Assembly (NCBI GenBank): GCA_004764695.1
Contig: SMSO01000014.1
Span: 5,818,029 to 5,882,028, forward strand
Length of the DNA stretch: 64,000 bases
Reading direction: 5' to 3'
From: Schizochytrium sp. TIO01
Lineage: Eukaryota; Sar; Bigyra; Thraustochytrida; Thraustochytriidae
Both the position numbers and the translations under genes were made by a program. The notes below the pieces were generated by a model. The model made no database searches. It saw nothing but the letters and a program-made list of their open reading frames with translations, and had not been told where the DNA came from. This document shows positions 29,945-39,296 of the stretch, one piece after another; position 1 is the stretch's first letter; every line of letters begins with the position of its first letter.

Positions 29945-31015
29945 ATGCAAGGCATCGTGGACAAAGCCCGTGCGCGTCCGCAGAGCGCTCAGCCTCTGCT
30001 CAACCGCTCGGGAAAGGGTTTTGGGCTGAATCAAAATGTAGAGCCGCAGAAAGAAGAGATGGAAAGCGATGCGGCTGCAGCGAGGATCCTTGCTAGACAA
30101 TCTAGCGTACGAAAGCTATCAAAAGCCGTCTCAGCTGCTTCGTTTGCATCCCGCCTTAGTCTCCTTAAAAGTACGGCTGGAAACAAGAGTGCCCCAACTT
30201 TACCCACCAAACGAAGACCCCGGACAGCTAAACCACAAAAAATAAAGTCACATGCAGAACTTGATAAAGAGCTGCGAAGACTTGAGGGAGAGATAACATT
30301 TCTAACTTGTGGTCAAGGTGTACGTGATCGTGATCACCTTAAACTTTCAAGCCAACATTTCACAGTCAAACCTGGTCTTGTGGATTTTGGCTTGATCAGA
30401 CTTGGCGACACCGCGACTAGGACCTTCACAATTCGTAACATGGGGGCTGCACCCTGTCGTATTAAGATTCTTCCTATTGAGGATCGGAACCTCATTGTGA
30501 AACTCGGAGCTGCCGAGACACGTATTGCCCCTGGAATGCGTGAAACAATTGTGCTCGATTATGTGGGGAAGACGCTCTGTACCATAGATCTAAATTTGAC
30601 AATTATGGCGGGAAAACTCGAGAAATTCCAGCTTCCGATTCAAGGAACTGTAGTAGAACAAATTCCAGAACCATTTTCCCCCACAGATCCGGACTCGCTG
30701 TTGTCATGGATTCCTCGTTTACCAGGGTCATATTTTAACTGGAAGACAGAAGAGGTAGTCATTGAACATAATACCCAAATTTATTTTGATCCAGGACAGC
30801 CCGTGGACGCTATTGCTGCTCAAAATAGTAGACTTCGAAAACAGCAAGTACAATCTATACTCCCGGCATATTGCGTGCGAGTTTTGGATGAGCGCCGAAA
30901 TCATGATTTACCAAATTCAAGAGAGTCGGAAGATATTCTTGAACCTGTCAAGGATGAAGACCGGGAGCAGCTTGATTCCGGTATATTTACCTTTTTAGAA
31001 GGAAAGTCTCTGTAA
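29945..31015 (+). CDS. ASH/MSP-like Ig-domain protein, probably ciliary
   Basis: This 356-residue protein starts at the ATG at 29945, just after a CTTTTAGATTAG leader. Residues 1-130 are basic and low in order. Residues about 137-230 form an immunoglobulin-like beta domain of the ASH/MSP type: HFTVKPGLVDFGLIRLGDTA, TFTIRNMGAAPCRIKIL, then RIAPGMRETIVLDYVG. In known proteins (ASPM, SPD-2, hydin, various CFAPs) this fold marks centrosome and axoneme proteins. The remainder contains SLLSWIPRLPGSYFNW and an acidic C-terminus. It lies beside CFAP58. The exact orthologue is not recognised, and a partial relation to SPAG17- or hydin-like proteins is possible. Confidence 0.7.
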   Translation: MQGIVDKARARPQSAQPLLNRSGKGFGLNQNVEPQKEEMESDAAAARILARQSSVRKLSKAVSAASFASRLSLLKSTAGNKSAPTLPTKRRPRTAKPQKIKSHAELDKELRRLEGEITFLTCGQGVRDRDHLKLSSQHFTVKPGLVDFGLIRLGDTATRTFTIRNMGAAPCRIKILPIEDRNLIVKLGAAETRIAPGMRETIVLDYVGKTLCTIDLNLTIMAGKLEKFQLPIQGTVVEQIPEPFSPTDPDSLLSWIPRLPGSYFNWKTEEVVIEHNTQIYFDPGQPVDAIAAQNSRLRKQQVQSILPAYCVRVLDERRNHDLPNSRESEDILEPVKDEDREQLDSGIFTFLEGKSL

Positions 31016-31334
31016 TATTATCTTTGTTGTAATCTCCTTTTATATTCTACTCAAATTTCTCAATGTTTTAAATGTGTCATGCAAAGTTTGCTACCATGGC
31101 TTTAGAAGACTGCCTGAGCATTGGCAAAGGACTGTTGAAGGTTTGGTTGGGTACAGAACAAATGTGTAATTATAAGGCAATCAAATTTTTGCCAATCCCT
31201 CTATATTTCAAAGAAATAAGGAGGGCCGTTAGGAGAAAACAACAAGATTTTTTAAAAGAGATTTTTTAAATGTTTCTTATTCTTTCTATCATTTCATAAG
31301 CTCTTGTAAAAGATAAGATGGTATTTGTGCACAA
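31016..31334. other. Short spacer between convergent genes
   Basis: AT-rich 3-prime flanks of the ASH-domain gene and RPN11. A 65-codon frame at 31072-31269 has no features supporting a gene. Confidence 0.4.
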
Positions 31335-32273
31335 TTAGAAAACGATAGAGTCTAGTGATGTTGTCATGCTCTGGTCAATGTTATCAGCCATGAGCTCCTC
31401 AACGCTTTCCTTGAGGTGACGCTTAGGATCAATCTTGCCGACGTTCTCGATCATAATCTGCTCAGCAGACTTCTTCTCCTCTTCTGCAACGCGCTCATTG
31501 TAGCTCTTGGCAAGAGTGACCATCGACTTGATGGTACTCTCGTTCTTGCGAGAGTGCTCCTCAAAGTCGCGCGGCACCATGCCGGTGGACCATTTCTTGG
31601 CGTGAACATTACTCAACATCTTGATCTCAAGCTCATTCTTCCTGTACGCAATAGGAAGGCTGTAGTAGTGGCGGTTCAAACCATGGATGAGGGCCTGAAT
31701 CGAAGGTTTGTTCAAGTGGCCCACGTTGGACGTAGTTTGGCGAGGCTCAATCTGCATCATAGCCTGCTGTGGGTTGATAAGCCGGAAGGCGTCGATGACC
31801 ACCTTGCCCTTCACGGACTGGATTGGGTCGATAACCACTGCTACGGCGCGCTTGTTCAAGGTCTCAAAACTCTGCTGGGTGTTGCAATCAGTGGAACTCA
31901 ACCAGCATCCGAATCCAGGATGAGAGTGATACCATCCCACCACCATTTCAGGGCGACCGGTCTGCTTGAGGGCATCCAGCATCTTAGTCTGGAACACAGC
32001 ATCTACGGACTCTACAGAAACTGAAGATCCACTCTGAGGCATCGCAAAAACGTCAACGACCTGGATGTGATAATCGCTCACAAACGATCCCAACAGAAGA
32101 CCCATAACCTCCATGGGCACACCAGCACGACCGTGCTTCAACATCTTAATCAACGCCAGAGACGAAATACTAACAGTCTCCGCAGTATCAGGTTGCGGCA
32201 TATCACCACCGCCGCGCATGCCACCCATGCCGCCGCCGCCGCCCTGCTGAAGCAAGCGCATAAGACCCTCCAT
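31335..32273 (-). CDS. 26S proteasome deubiquitinase RPN11 (PSMD14)
   Basis: This 312-residue protein is the same length and order as known RPN11. The MPN+ (JAMM) zinc protease domain is complete. [15 protein letters not shown] carries the catalytic glutamate, and [14 protein letters not shown] holds the two zinc histidines and the aspartate. [30 protein letters not shown] matches the Ins-2 region that docks on the lid and base. It removes ubiquitin chains from substrates as they enter the proteasome. The Gly/Met-rich N-terminus differs from animal versions, and the C-terminus ends DSIVF. The start is the ATG at 32273. Single exon. Confidence 0.97.
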   Translation of the reverse strand: MEGLMRLLQQGGGGGMGGMRGGGDMPQPDTAETVSISSLALIKMLKHGRAGVPMEVMGLLLGSFVSDYHIQVVDVFAMPQSGSSVSVESVDAVFQTKMLDALKQTGRPEMVVGWYHSHPGFGCWLSSTDCNTQQSFETLNKRAVAVVIDPIQSVKGKVVIDAFRLINPQQAMMQIEPRQTTSNVGHLNKPSIQALIHGLNRHYYSLPIAYRKNELEIKMLSNVHAKKWSTGMVPRDFEEHSRKNESTIKSMVTLAKSYNERVAEEEKKSAEQIMIENVGKIDPKRHLKESVEELMADNIDQSMTTSLDSIVF

Positions 32274-33550
32274 GGTACCTAAATTTGAAGAATGAGATGG
32301 ATATAAACGAAGTTGACCTTAAATCTGCAGGTGCTCTTTGGAAACCTTCAAGAGTTTCTTAAGAGACCTTTCTATAGGACCTCAGAAGACTCCTCACGAG
32401 AGACGTCTTGTGGAGTTTGCTCAAGGTTTTCGAAGATTATCAACAAAGTTCGTGCAGCCGGATCCCAAGATTTTTCACAGAACTGAGCCTTCAGCTCGAG
32501 CTCAGAAACACGACAGGGGAAGGAGATGTAATAAAAGTCCGCAAGGAGCTTGGATGATTGTTGCCGTGCGCGGCCAGGTTGGGGCTGCGCGGTCAAGGTC
32601 TGTGGCGAGCTCCGAGACGGTTTGGGCGCGAAGCTTCGCTATGGTTTCCGGCGCCTGCTTGCGCCGAATATTAGCCAGCCTTGATATAGCATAATACTAC
32701 GCTGATTTGAGACCGTCGAGGAAAGAGGGGATATCGATCGTCAACAGAAGGCATCGAGATTGAGCGTAAGCTGAGGTTCGAGCTCTAAGTTTGAAGGACA
32801 ATAAAGGAAGTCACATGAACTTCACATGACGGAGAGTGACAGGTGAGTAGGCAGGTGGAAGAAGCGTTTTTGAGAGGCCCTTCGTTTTTGCGTCTCATTT
32901 GCATTTCCATGATGCTGATTCAAGTTCTACTAGTTTTGTTAGAAAGGTAAAATTTTTACAAAAGGAAAAAGGCCTTGAAATCAAGGGAGAAAGCAGAAGA
33001 AAGAAGAACCCCAAAGAACTTTTGAGATTGATTTATTCTGAAATGCTTTGAGAGAACAAGAACGAAGAAGAGGAAAGAAAAGGAGAGGAAAGATACAGTT
33101 AGGAAAGAAGATAGAAAACGTAATGGTGCCTCAGTATGATTAAAAAGAAAACAGAAAAAAGAAGGAGCAACATCCTTAGGGAAATCAGAAAAGATCGAGA
33201 CTGCAAACCCGTTTCTGCACTTTGAGGAAAGTCGCAAGAACGTACTCAGCGAAGACGCTTTGGCGAAGAGCGAAATCTAGGTTATCAAAACTTGCGCGAG
33301 TCAGCTGGGCGAGACAGCGAAGAAGAACTAGCTAGTTTGTTGTTGAGTGTAGCCCCGAAAAAAGATTGCGCAGTCAAGTCTGTACAGCAAGACTCAGACA
33401 AAGGCTCGAGCTTGCCTGCAAGGATTTTACAGACAAAGGAGGGAGGCTTGCACTGTAATCTGCGGTTTTCCAGGTCAACTTTTGCGAGAGTAAACTTAGA
33501 GGTCGCGTCACGTTGTGTTTTGGAGGATTAGATTTTTAGATTTGTGAAAA
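32274..33550. other. Divergent promoter region RPN11 / ClpP
   Basis: About 1.3 kb between two protease-system genes transcribed apart. It includes AG-rich tracts at about 32,960-33,170. No RNA gene or protein-like frame is supported. Confidence 0.4.
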
Positions 33551-34339
33551 ATGCAGGCCATCAAGACCGCTGCGAAGAAAATGACGAGGGCGAGGTCTTC
33601 TCTCGCATGCCGCGAAATGCACTCGTGGAGGCCCAACGGAATGGGTTTTAACGCAGCTTGGGGAGGGAATATGACTGCACCCATGAATGCCAATGAAGGT
33701 AGCGTTGCGGAGCCCTGGAACATGTCCACTCTTGTGCCCATGGTTGTTGAACAAACCCACCGTGGCGAGCGCGCTTATGATATCTACTCGCGCCTTCTTA
33801 AGGAGCGAATTATCTTTCTGCAAGGGCCTGTTCATGATGGTATGTCCGCAGCCATTTGTGCGCAGCTCTTGTTCCTGGAGGCCGACCATCCAGAGAAGCC
33901 AATCCAAATGTACATCAATAGCCCCGGAGGTAGTGTCACGGCAGGACTGGCCATCTACGACACCATGCAATACGTTAACTGCGACATTCACACACTCTGC
34001 ATGGGCCAGGCGTCATCTATGGGCTCGCTTTTGCTGGCCTCAGGTACTGAGGGTCACCGCCGCAGTTTGCCTAATAGCCGCATCATGATTCATCAGCCCT
34101 CCGGTGGAGCCCAGGGTATGGCAAGTGATATCGCAATTCACGCCGAGGAGATCATCAAACTCCGCCAGCGTCTCGCAGAAATCTACTCCCACCACACTGG
34201 CCAGCCGGTGCAGACCATTATGAAGACCCTCGACCGTGACTACTTTATGTCCCCGCAAGCGGCCGCAAAATTTGGCATTATCGATGCCGTTATTGAGAAG
34301 CGTCTCAACTACCAGAGCGGAGGCAACAAGTCCGACTAG
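33551..34339 (+). CDS. clpP: Mitochondrial ATP-dependent Clp protease proteolytic subunit
   Basis: The 262-residue ClpP has an N-terminal extension of about 55 residues rich in Arg, Lys, Ser and Ala, consistent with import into mitochondria. The mature part begins [21 protein letters not shown]. The catalytic triad is visible: Ser in [15 protein letters not shown], His in [11 protein letters not shown] and Asp in TLDRDYFMS. The substrate-strand motif [19 protein letters not shown] is also present. ClpP forms a double heptamer that degrades proteins unfolded by ClpX. The start is the ATG at 33551, the first after a stop in frame. Single exon. Confidence 0.95.
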   Translation: MQAIKTAAKKMTRARSSLACREMHSWRPNGMGFNAAWGGNMTAPMNANEGSVAEPWNMSTLVPMVVEQTHRGERAYDIYSRLLKERIIFLQGPVHDGMSAAICAQLLFLEADHPEKPIQMYINSPGGSVTAGLAIYDTMQYVNCDIHTLCMGQASSMGSLLLASGTEGHRRSLPNSRIMIHQPSGGAQGMASDIAIHAEEIIKLRQRLAEIYSHHTGQPVQTIMKTLDRDYFMSPQAAAKFGIIDAVIEKRLNYQSGGNKSD

Positions 34340-34874
34340 AGTCTTCAATGTGTCGCCCACTTACTCGTGTACTAAAAAACATCCAAGAGTTTTGCATATA
34401 TAAATAATATATATCATCAGAAAATCACACCATTGAAAACCGAGTCTATTCATTTTCCTTCAACCTTGTATTTAAGATTGCTCGTCCAGGCCTGAGGTAA
34501 CTAATGCATTCATATCTCATGCAGTCAAATAGCCTCATGTTGCATAGACTTTCCGTAAAGCCTAGCCACGACTGCAACGTTCTCGTTGCAACCACAAGAA
34601 TATAGCTTTTCAGTCGAGAAAAAAGGTATTTTGGATCAGTAATTATTCACATGATAGCCTCACTAACGTTTCAGAAAGATTATTAAGGATCTCGTGTGTA
34701 GCATCTAGTTTGGCATGCAACTTCAAGATCAGTTTGACCTTATGTAATCTACTTGAATAGGAACTGCATATGACACCGGTATAAGTTGATGGTAATTTTG
34801 ATAATTTTAACCTCTCTCAAAAACTAAAAAACAAAGAAAAAAAAGAAAAAAGAAAAAAGGTATCACTGATTTTC
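34340..34874. other. ClpP 3-prime flank
   Basis: AT-rich spacer between two tandem plus-strand genes, with an AAAAAGAAAAAAG tract immediately before the next start codon. Nothing else is seen. Confidence 0.4.
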
Positions 34875-35648
34875 ATGGACAAACTCCAAACAGATTTTAA
34901 AACACTTGGTACCCTATATTCATATCTGATGACCGTGAATGGCCAAGGACCCAACGCTGCAACATATTCTGACGATCGCATCTCTGGGGCTTCCGGGGAC
35001 ACCTTGAGCGTGGAAGAAGCCAAAGAAACAGCGGTTTGGGAGCTTGAATCGCCGTCCACCATGCAAGATCACAGCAACTTTGCCTCGTTCGAAGGCTCTG
35101 CAGACCGCAACGCCGAGGACAGGACTTCAGACGGCTCGTCGGAAGACTCTGCGTCGTTTTCTGGTGACCAAATCGGTTATATGCCCCTTTTAGGCAACAT
35201 GAGCGACGATGACGATGATGACTCTGATGGAGACCATTTTCAAGTCCCTGGAAATGGCTTTCGAGAAGACGATGAAGGTCAAAATACAGAGAACCTTGTG
35301 CAAGCTGCAATGCAGATTATAGAAGCAGATTATACATACACTGTAAATGCAAAGTCCATGGCAGAACTCGAGGCAGAAATGGGATTTATCGTAAAGGGCG
35401 AGACTGCTTTATCAACGAATGAGCCAATACAGACTGATGATGGCCATGACGAACCTATCCTTCCCAACTCGGACGCTGGAATAGCACAAAATAGTGACCA
35501 GGATAACAAGAGTATTAATGGACCTCTTGTTGATGAGGCGCTGAGTAACAATACTTTTGCTTCAGAGCCTATGGATGCAGATGTAGCAGAGAAGATCAAG
35601 CAGCTTACGTTAGGTTTTAATCTGAGACTGAACCGAATGCCGAAATGA
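34875..35648 (+). CDS. Acidic hypothetical protein, possibly MEA1-like
   Basis: This 257-residue, very acidic protein has a central DDDDDDSDGD run and many Ser/Asn/Glu residues, so it is probably disordered. Two short segments, GYMPLLGN (about 101) and DVAEKIKQLTLGF near the C-terminus, recall from memory the layout of male-enhanced antigen 1 (MEA1), in which a GYxPL motif precedes an acidic stretch and a terminal helix. The resemblance is weak and the end is shorter than I would expect. The start is the ATG at 34875. No membrane segment or signal peptide. The frame is long for this AT-rich region, which supports a real gene. Confidence 0.6.
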   Translation: MDKLQTDFKTLGTLYSYLMTVNGQGPNAATYSDDRISGASGDTLSVEEAKETAVWELESPSTMQDHSNFASFEGSADRNAEDRTSDGSSEDSASFSGDQIGYMPLLGNMSDDDDDDSDGDHFQVPGNGFREDDEGQNTENLVQAAMQIIEADYTYTVNAKSMAELEAEMGFIVKGETALSTNEPIQTDDGHDEPILPNSDAGIAQNSDQDNKSINGPLVDEALSNNTFASEPMDADVAEKIKQLTLGFNLRLNRMPK

Positions 35649-35994
35649 AACGCTCTATCAAAGTGACCTGAAAGAATGCCCAGAGAATTCTGTTTGCTGC
35701 TGAAAATGATTGTGACATGTATTATATTTAATCAATAATACTGGTTTTAATTTCACTCGTACATCGTTGATTCTTGATGAGTTCCAGCAATGAGTTTATA
35801 CCATTCAAATAGTTCTTCATGTGGACACCATTTTGCTTCATCAGCCCCCCTTTTTTTTGTTTGTTTAACAGAGCTGTTTTGAAAGATATCCATGATGATA
35901 GTGAATTACTATATCTCCTGCAAAGGGGACATTTAAAAAAAGGTTAGCCTTTGACATGCATACGATCTAATAAAATTGCATTCGTTTCATAAGT
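35649..35994. other. Spacer between convergent genes
   Basis: AT-rich, with a C- and T-run near 35,846-35,862. It holds the 3-prime flanks of the acidic protein and the phosphatase. Confidence 0.4.
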
Positions 35995-37908
35995 TCACTC
36001 TTCTTCTTGGATATTCATCTTGTCAAAGACACTGGTTAGGTCTACAGCTTCACTTGGCCGAGATGGGTCTTGGTCGCGCTTTGGCAATTGAACAATTACA
36101 ATGGAGATGTTGTCATTCGAACTGAGGCAATCAACTGCAACCATTTCAGCTGCACCATCCAAATCTGTCGTATCAGGCTGTGCAATCGCTCCCTCAACAG
36201 CCTTTACTGTGTCCTCATTGCTTTTGACATCCCATACACCATCACAAGCAAGGACCACAAACTGCTCCTTGTCTACATTGCGCGGGATGATAAAAGTCTC
36301 CGGTACACTAGAGATCACAGGTTGTTCCTTGTTTTTATACTCGACATCGCCGAGGGCACGGGTCATGGCAAGCTGGGTTGAGTCGTCGTCCTGGTCAGGG
36401 CAGATAGAGAAGCGGAGGTTTGGTTCCTCACCCTTTTGAATAACCATGCCGCCTGCTGCTTCGATGCGTTCCCGCTCACTTTGCCAGAACTCAGTATCTA
36501 CTGAGTTGGAGTAGCAGTGATCTCTCGTGCTGGCAAGAACCTTACTGTCTTCAAACACAATACTGCGAGAGTCACCTACATTAGCAAGAACAATGTGAGT
36601 GTCAGTGATTGCAGCTATGGTGGCAGTGCTTCCACTCGTATTCAAGATCTTCTGCTTTCCATCAGAGCTGGTAAAGATGAACTTATCAAGAAGCTGCTTG
36701 TCGAGCTCCTGAAGAGTTTCTTGCAAAATTGTTGCAAGTGCTTCTGGGTTACTCCGGGGACTAGAAGAGGCGGAAATGGCCTCAGCCCGAGCCTTGAAGA
36801 CATCCTCAATATGCTTTGCTGCAAAGTCCGCAGAGGCACGTCCTCCATGACCATCAAACACTACAAACATACTGACTCCTGGGAAAACATTGGGTGCCAA
36901 ATACACAGCGTCTTCCATCTGCACACGATAGCCGGGTAAGCTAGCATGCCCATACTTGAGAACAGGTGCCATACCTGCTTCACGATTAGGTCTACGAACG
37001 GTCGCGGTGGAGAGGCGACTGCGGAAGCGCTGTTTGCGGTTCTTCGTTCTTGCTAGCGGCGAGATACTCTGATCACCAAGCTTGTGAAGCATCTTGATCA
37101 TCTTGGCACGGTCTGCGGGGGTACCGACCTTACTGAGCGCCGAGTGGCCGGCCGGGGTAGTGCCACTGGCATCAACAGGTGCTGCCTCTCCAAGTACATT
37201 TCCGTTATCCATGAGTTCCATAAGGGCAACGGTGGCGTCCTTCTTGAGTTCACCTGCAGCAATGTGCAATGCAGTACGGCCATTAAGGTCTGTTGCGTAC
37301 GGATCAAAACCGAGCTCTTGCACCAGGAAGCGGCACATTTCTGCATTGCCCATGTGAGCCGCGTGGTGGAGTGCAGTGAATCCTCTTCGACCCTGCTGGT
37401 TCAACGTACGCATATTCTTTAGCTCAGGGTTCATCATGACCTCACGACGCACACCCTCAAGGTTGCCCTTCATTAAGTTACTCATGAAGTATCTGGCACG
37501 CTGGTTGTCCAACACAGGTTGGTCTCCATACGACATGAGCTCGGCAGTTGCCAGAGACCTCGAGGCCTCGATAATGCGCTCACTAAGCGGATCAGCATCG
37601 TTGAGAGAGATATTTTTGCGTTGGCCTGCCGCAGGAGGCGTACTCGGTGGCGAAGGAGTCTTGGGTGCAGGCAATACACTCTCGACAGCTTTCTGCTCCA
37701 TAGTCCCCGCTGTTAGAGGATCACTAGACTGCTTTGACTGCTGAGTTTGTTGTTGGTTGGCTACGAGCTGTTGCATGTCTTCCTTGAGCTTTTCATTTTC
37801 ACGCATAAGTTTTTCCATGCGCGACATGAGTTCATCTACGCGAGACACGAGCTGAGTGAGCACCTTGCTAGTGCCGTCTTTGCCATCCTCGGCACCAATG
37901 CTAGCCAT
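35995..37908 (-). CDS. Ankyrin-repeat PP2C-type protein phosphatase
   Basis: This 637-residue protein has three parts. An N-terminal coiled coil (about 17-60: LVSRVDELMSRMEKLMREN) is followed by a Gln/Pro-rich linker. Ankyrin repeats follow at about 172-240 (GFTALHHAAHMGNAEMCRFL, GRTALHIAAGEL). The PP2C domain at about 316-620 has YRVQMEDA, FVVFDGHGGRASADFAA (metal aspartate and glycines), ANVGDSRSI, TRALGD and ACDGVWDV. PP2C enzymes are Mn/Mg-dependent Ser/Thr phosphatases, and the ankyrin part probably selects substrates. A lone acidic tail (MNIQEEE) ends the protein. The start is the ATG at 37908. Single exon. Confidence 0.93.
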   Translation of the reverse strand: MASIGAEDGKDGTSKVLTQLVSRVDELMSRMEKLMRENEKLKEDMQQLVANQQQTQQSKQSSDPLTAGTMEQKAVESVLPAPKTPSPPSTPPAAGQRKNISLNDADPLSERIIEASRSLATAELMSYGDQPVLDNQRARYFMSNLMKGNLEGVRREVMMNPELKNMRTLNQQGRRGFTALHHAAHMGNAEMCRFLVQELGFDPYATDLNGRTALHIAAGELKKDATVALMELMDNGNVLGEAAPVDASGTTPAGHSALSKVGTPADRAKMIKMLHKLGDQSISPLARTKNRKQRFRSRLSTATVRRPNREAGMAPVLKYGHASLPGYRVQMEDAVYLAPNVFPGVSMFVVFDGHGGRASADFAAKHIEDVFKARAEAISASSSPRSNPEALATILQETLQELDKQLLDKFIFTSSDGKQKILNTSGSTATIAAITDTHIVLANVGDSRSIVFEDSKVLASTRDHCYSNSVDTEFWQSERERIEAAGGMVIQKGEEPNLRFSICPDQDDDSTQLAMTRALGDVEYKNKEQPVISSVPETFIIPRNVDKEQFVVLACDGVWDVKSNEDTVKAVEGAIAQPDTTDLDGAAEMVAVDCLSSNDNISIVIVQLPKRDQDPSRPSEAVDLTSVFDKMNIQEEE

Positions 37909-39296
37909 CTTGGGCTTCTTCGATGTTAGAACCAGACAAAAAGGCCTGTACGAAGCCCGCTACAGCACCCAAACCTCGGCGATTACGTCGCAAATTGTTC
38001 TGCAAGAGCCTTTGCAACGCCCAAAGTCCCTAACCTTGAGAAATCAGGTGAGGGTTTATCTTTTCTTGTTTTGCTTTGCTTTGCTTTGATTTGCACTTGT
38101 ACTTTCTCCAAAGCGGTTATCAATTTCCCGCTCTTCCTGTTGTATAATGTAATAGATAGCAACTCCAGGTTGGCGACTAGTCAAAAAATGAGACAATGTT
38201 AAGAGCGCTCTAAGATTAAGAGACCTTGGACATCCGCCTTGAGATGCTGTGCTGCGCGGTAATACGAGCGTATGCGTAGATTAACAGAGAAACGTGGTCT
38301 CTGCGGAAGCGAGTAAACGTTTTAATTTAGCCACTGTTGAGAAAAATTAACTCTGATCAAGTTGTGATGTGAGGGCGTACAACATCATAGCATTGCAAGA
38401 ACTTTCTTTGCAAGAGTGAAATGGGGCATATATACTAATATACATCAATAATTTCATTCATAGCCAAACTTCCAATGTGAATCTCGATCAGGTCTGTGCG
38501 CCCATGGGGTATGTACTCATCATATCCATAACATTATGTATTGTAACACTGTCTTGCCAATTTCGGAAAATAGTTGCTGACAAGAAGAAACAACTCCAGT
38601 CATTGAATATTCAATCTCATGCAGCAGAAGTTTCAAAGCCAATGAATTACTGCTCAGTGAGAAACCAACCCTATCGAGCTTTAGAGAGCTTCTCATAACA
38701 ATAGACAATTCTACAGGGATTGCAGGACAACGACAAGTACTAATACTGTAGTCTGACAGAGAAGGGAACCAAATTGAGGGATCCTTATAGTGACAAACAT
38801 AATCTTCAGTTCCCAGAAAACCTCAGAAAAACTACTGAGTACTTTAATTTCACAGGGGGAAGGGGTGACGGTTCTCTCTTCGATCCTCTAGTAGGTGATT
38901 TTGAAGTCAGTTTATACAAAATATAAGTCTTTTATGTTCACGACGTATGTATGAAATAGCAACTCCTGGGTGCTCTCAACTTTCTGGTTTCACGTGAACA
39001 ATTCCACAACAGCTGACCCTGAACACGTCTCAGACGGTCTGCGCTCAAAGCTGTCTTGAAGTCAACCGTGCGGGCTTGCTCAGGGGATCGTACGTAGCCT
39101 CCTTGCGTCAGCCGCCTGCCACTGTTAAAGCTTTAGTTGGCTTAGATTGACAGATCCGGGCTTTCATCAATACTTGCTGGCCTTTCGACAATATTCTATG
39201 CGAATAAAATAGCCATCCCCAGAGAGCGATTCCTCCGAATCGGAAGCGGTATACCGCTTAGAGTTTTTGACCTTTTCTCAAAGCTAGTCTAGTAGT
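37909..39296. other. Divergent region PP2C / ankyrin gene
   Basis: No gene recognised. A 73-codon frame at 38477-38698 contains one hydrophobic stretch (VLIISITLCIVTL) but otherwise lacks support. TTGCTTTG repeats occur near 38,070-38,090. Confidence 0.35.
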
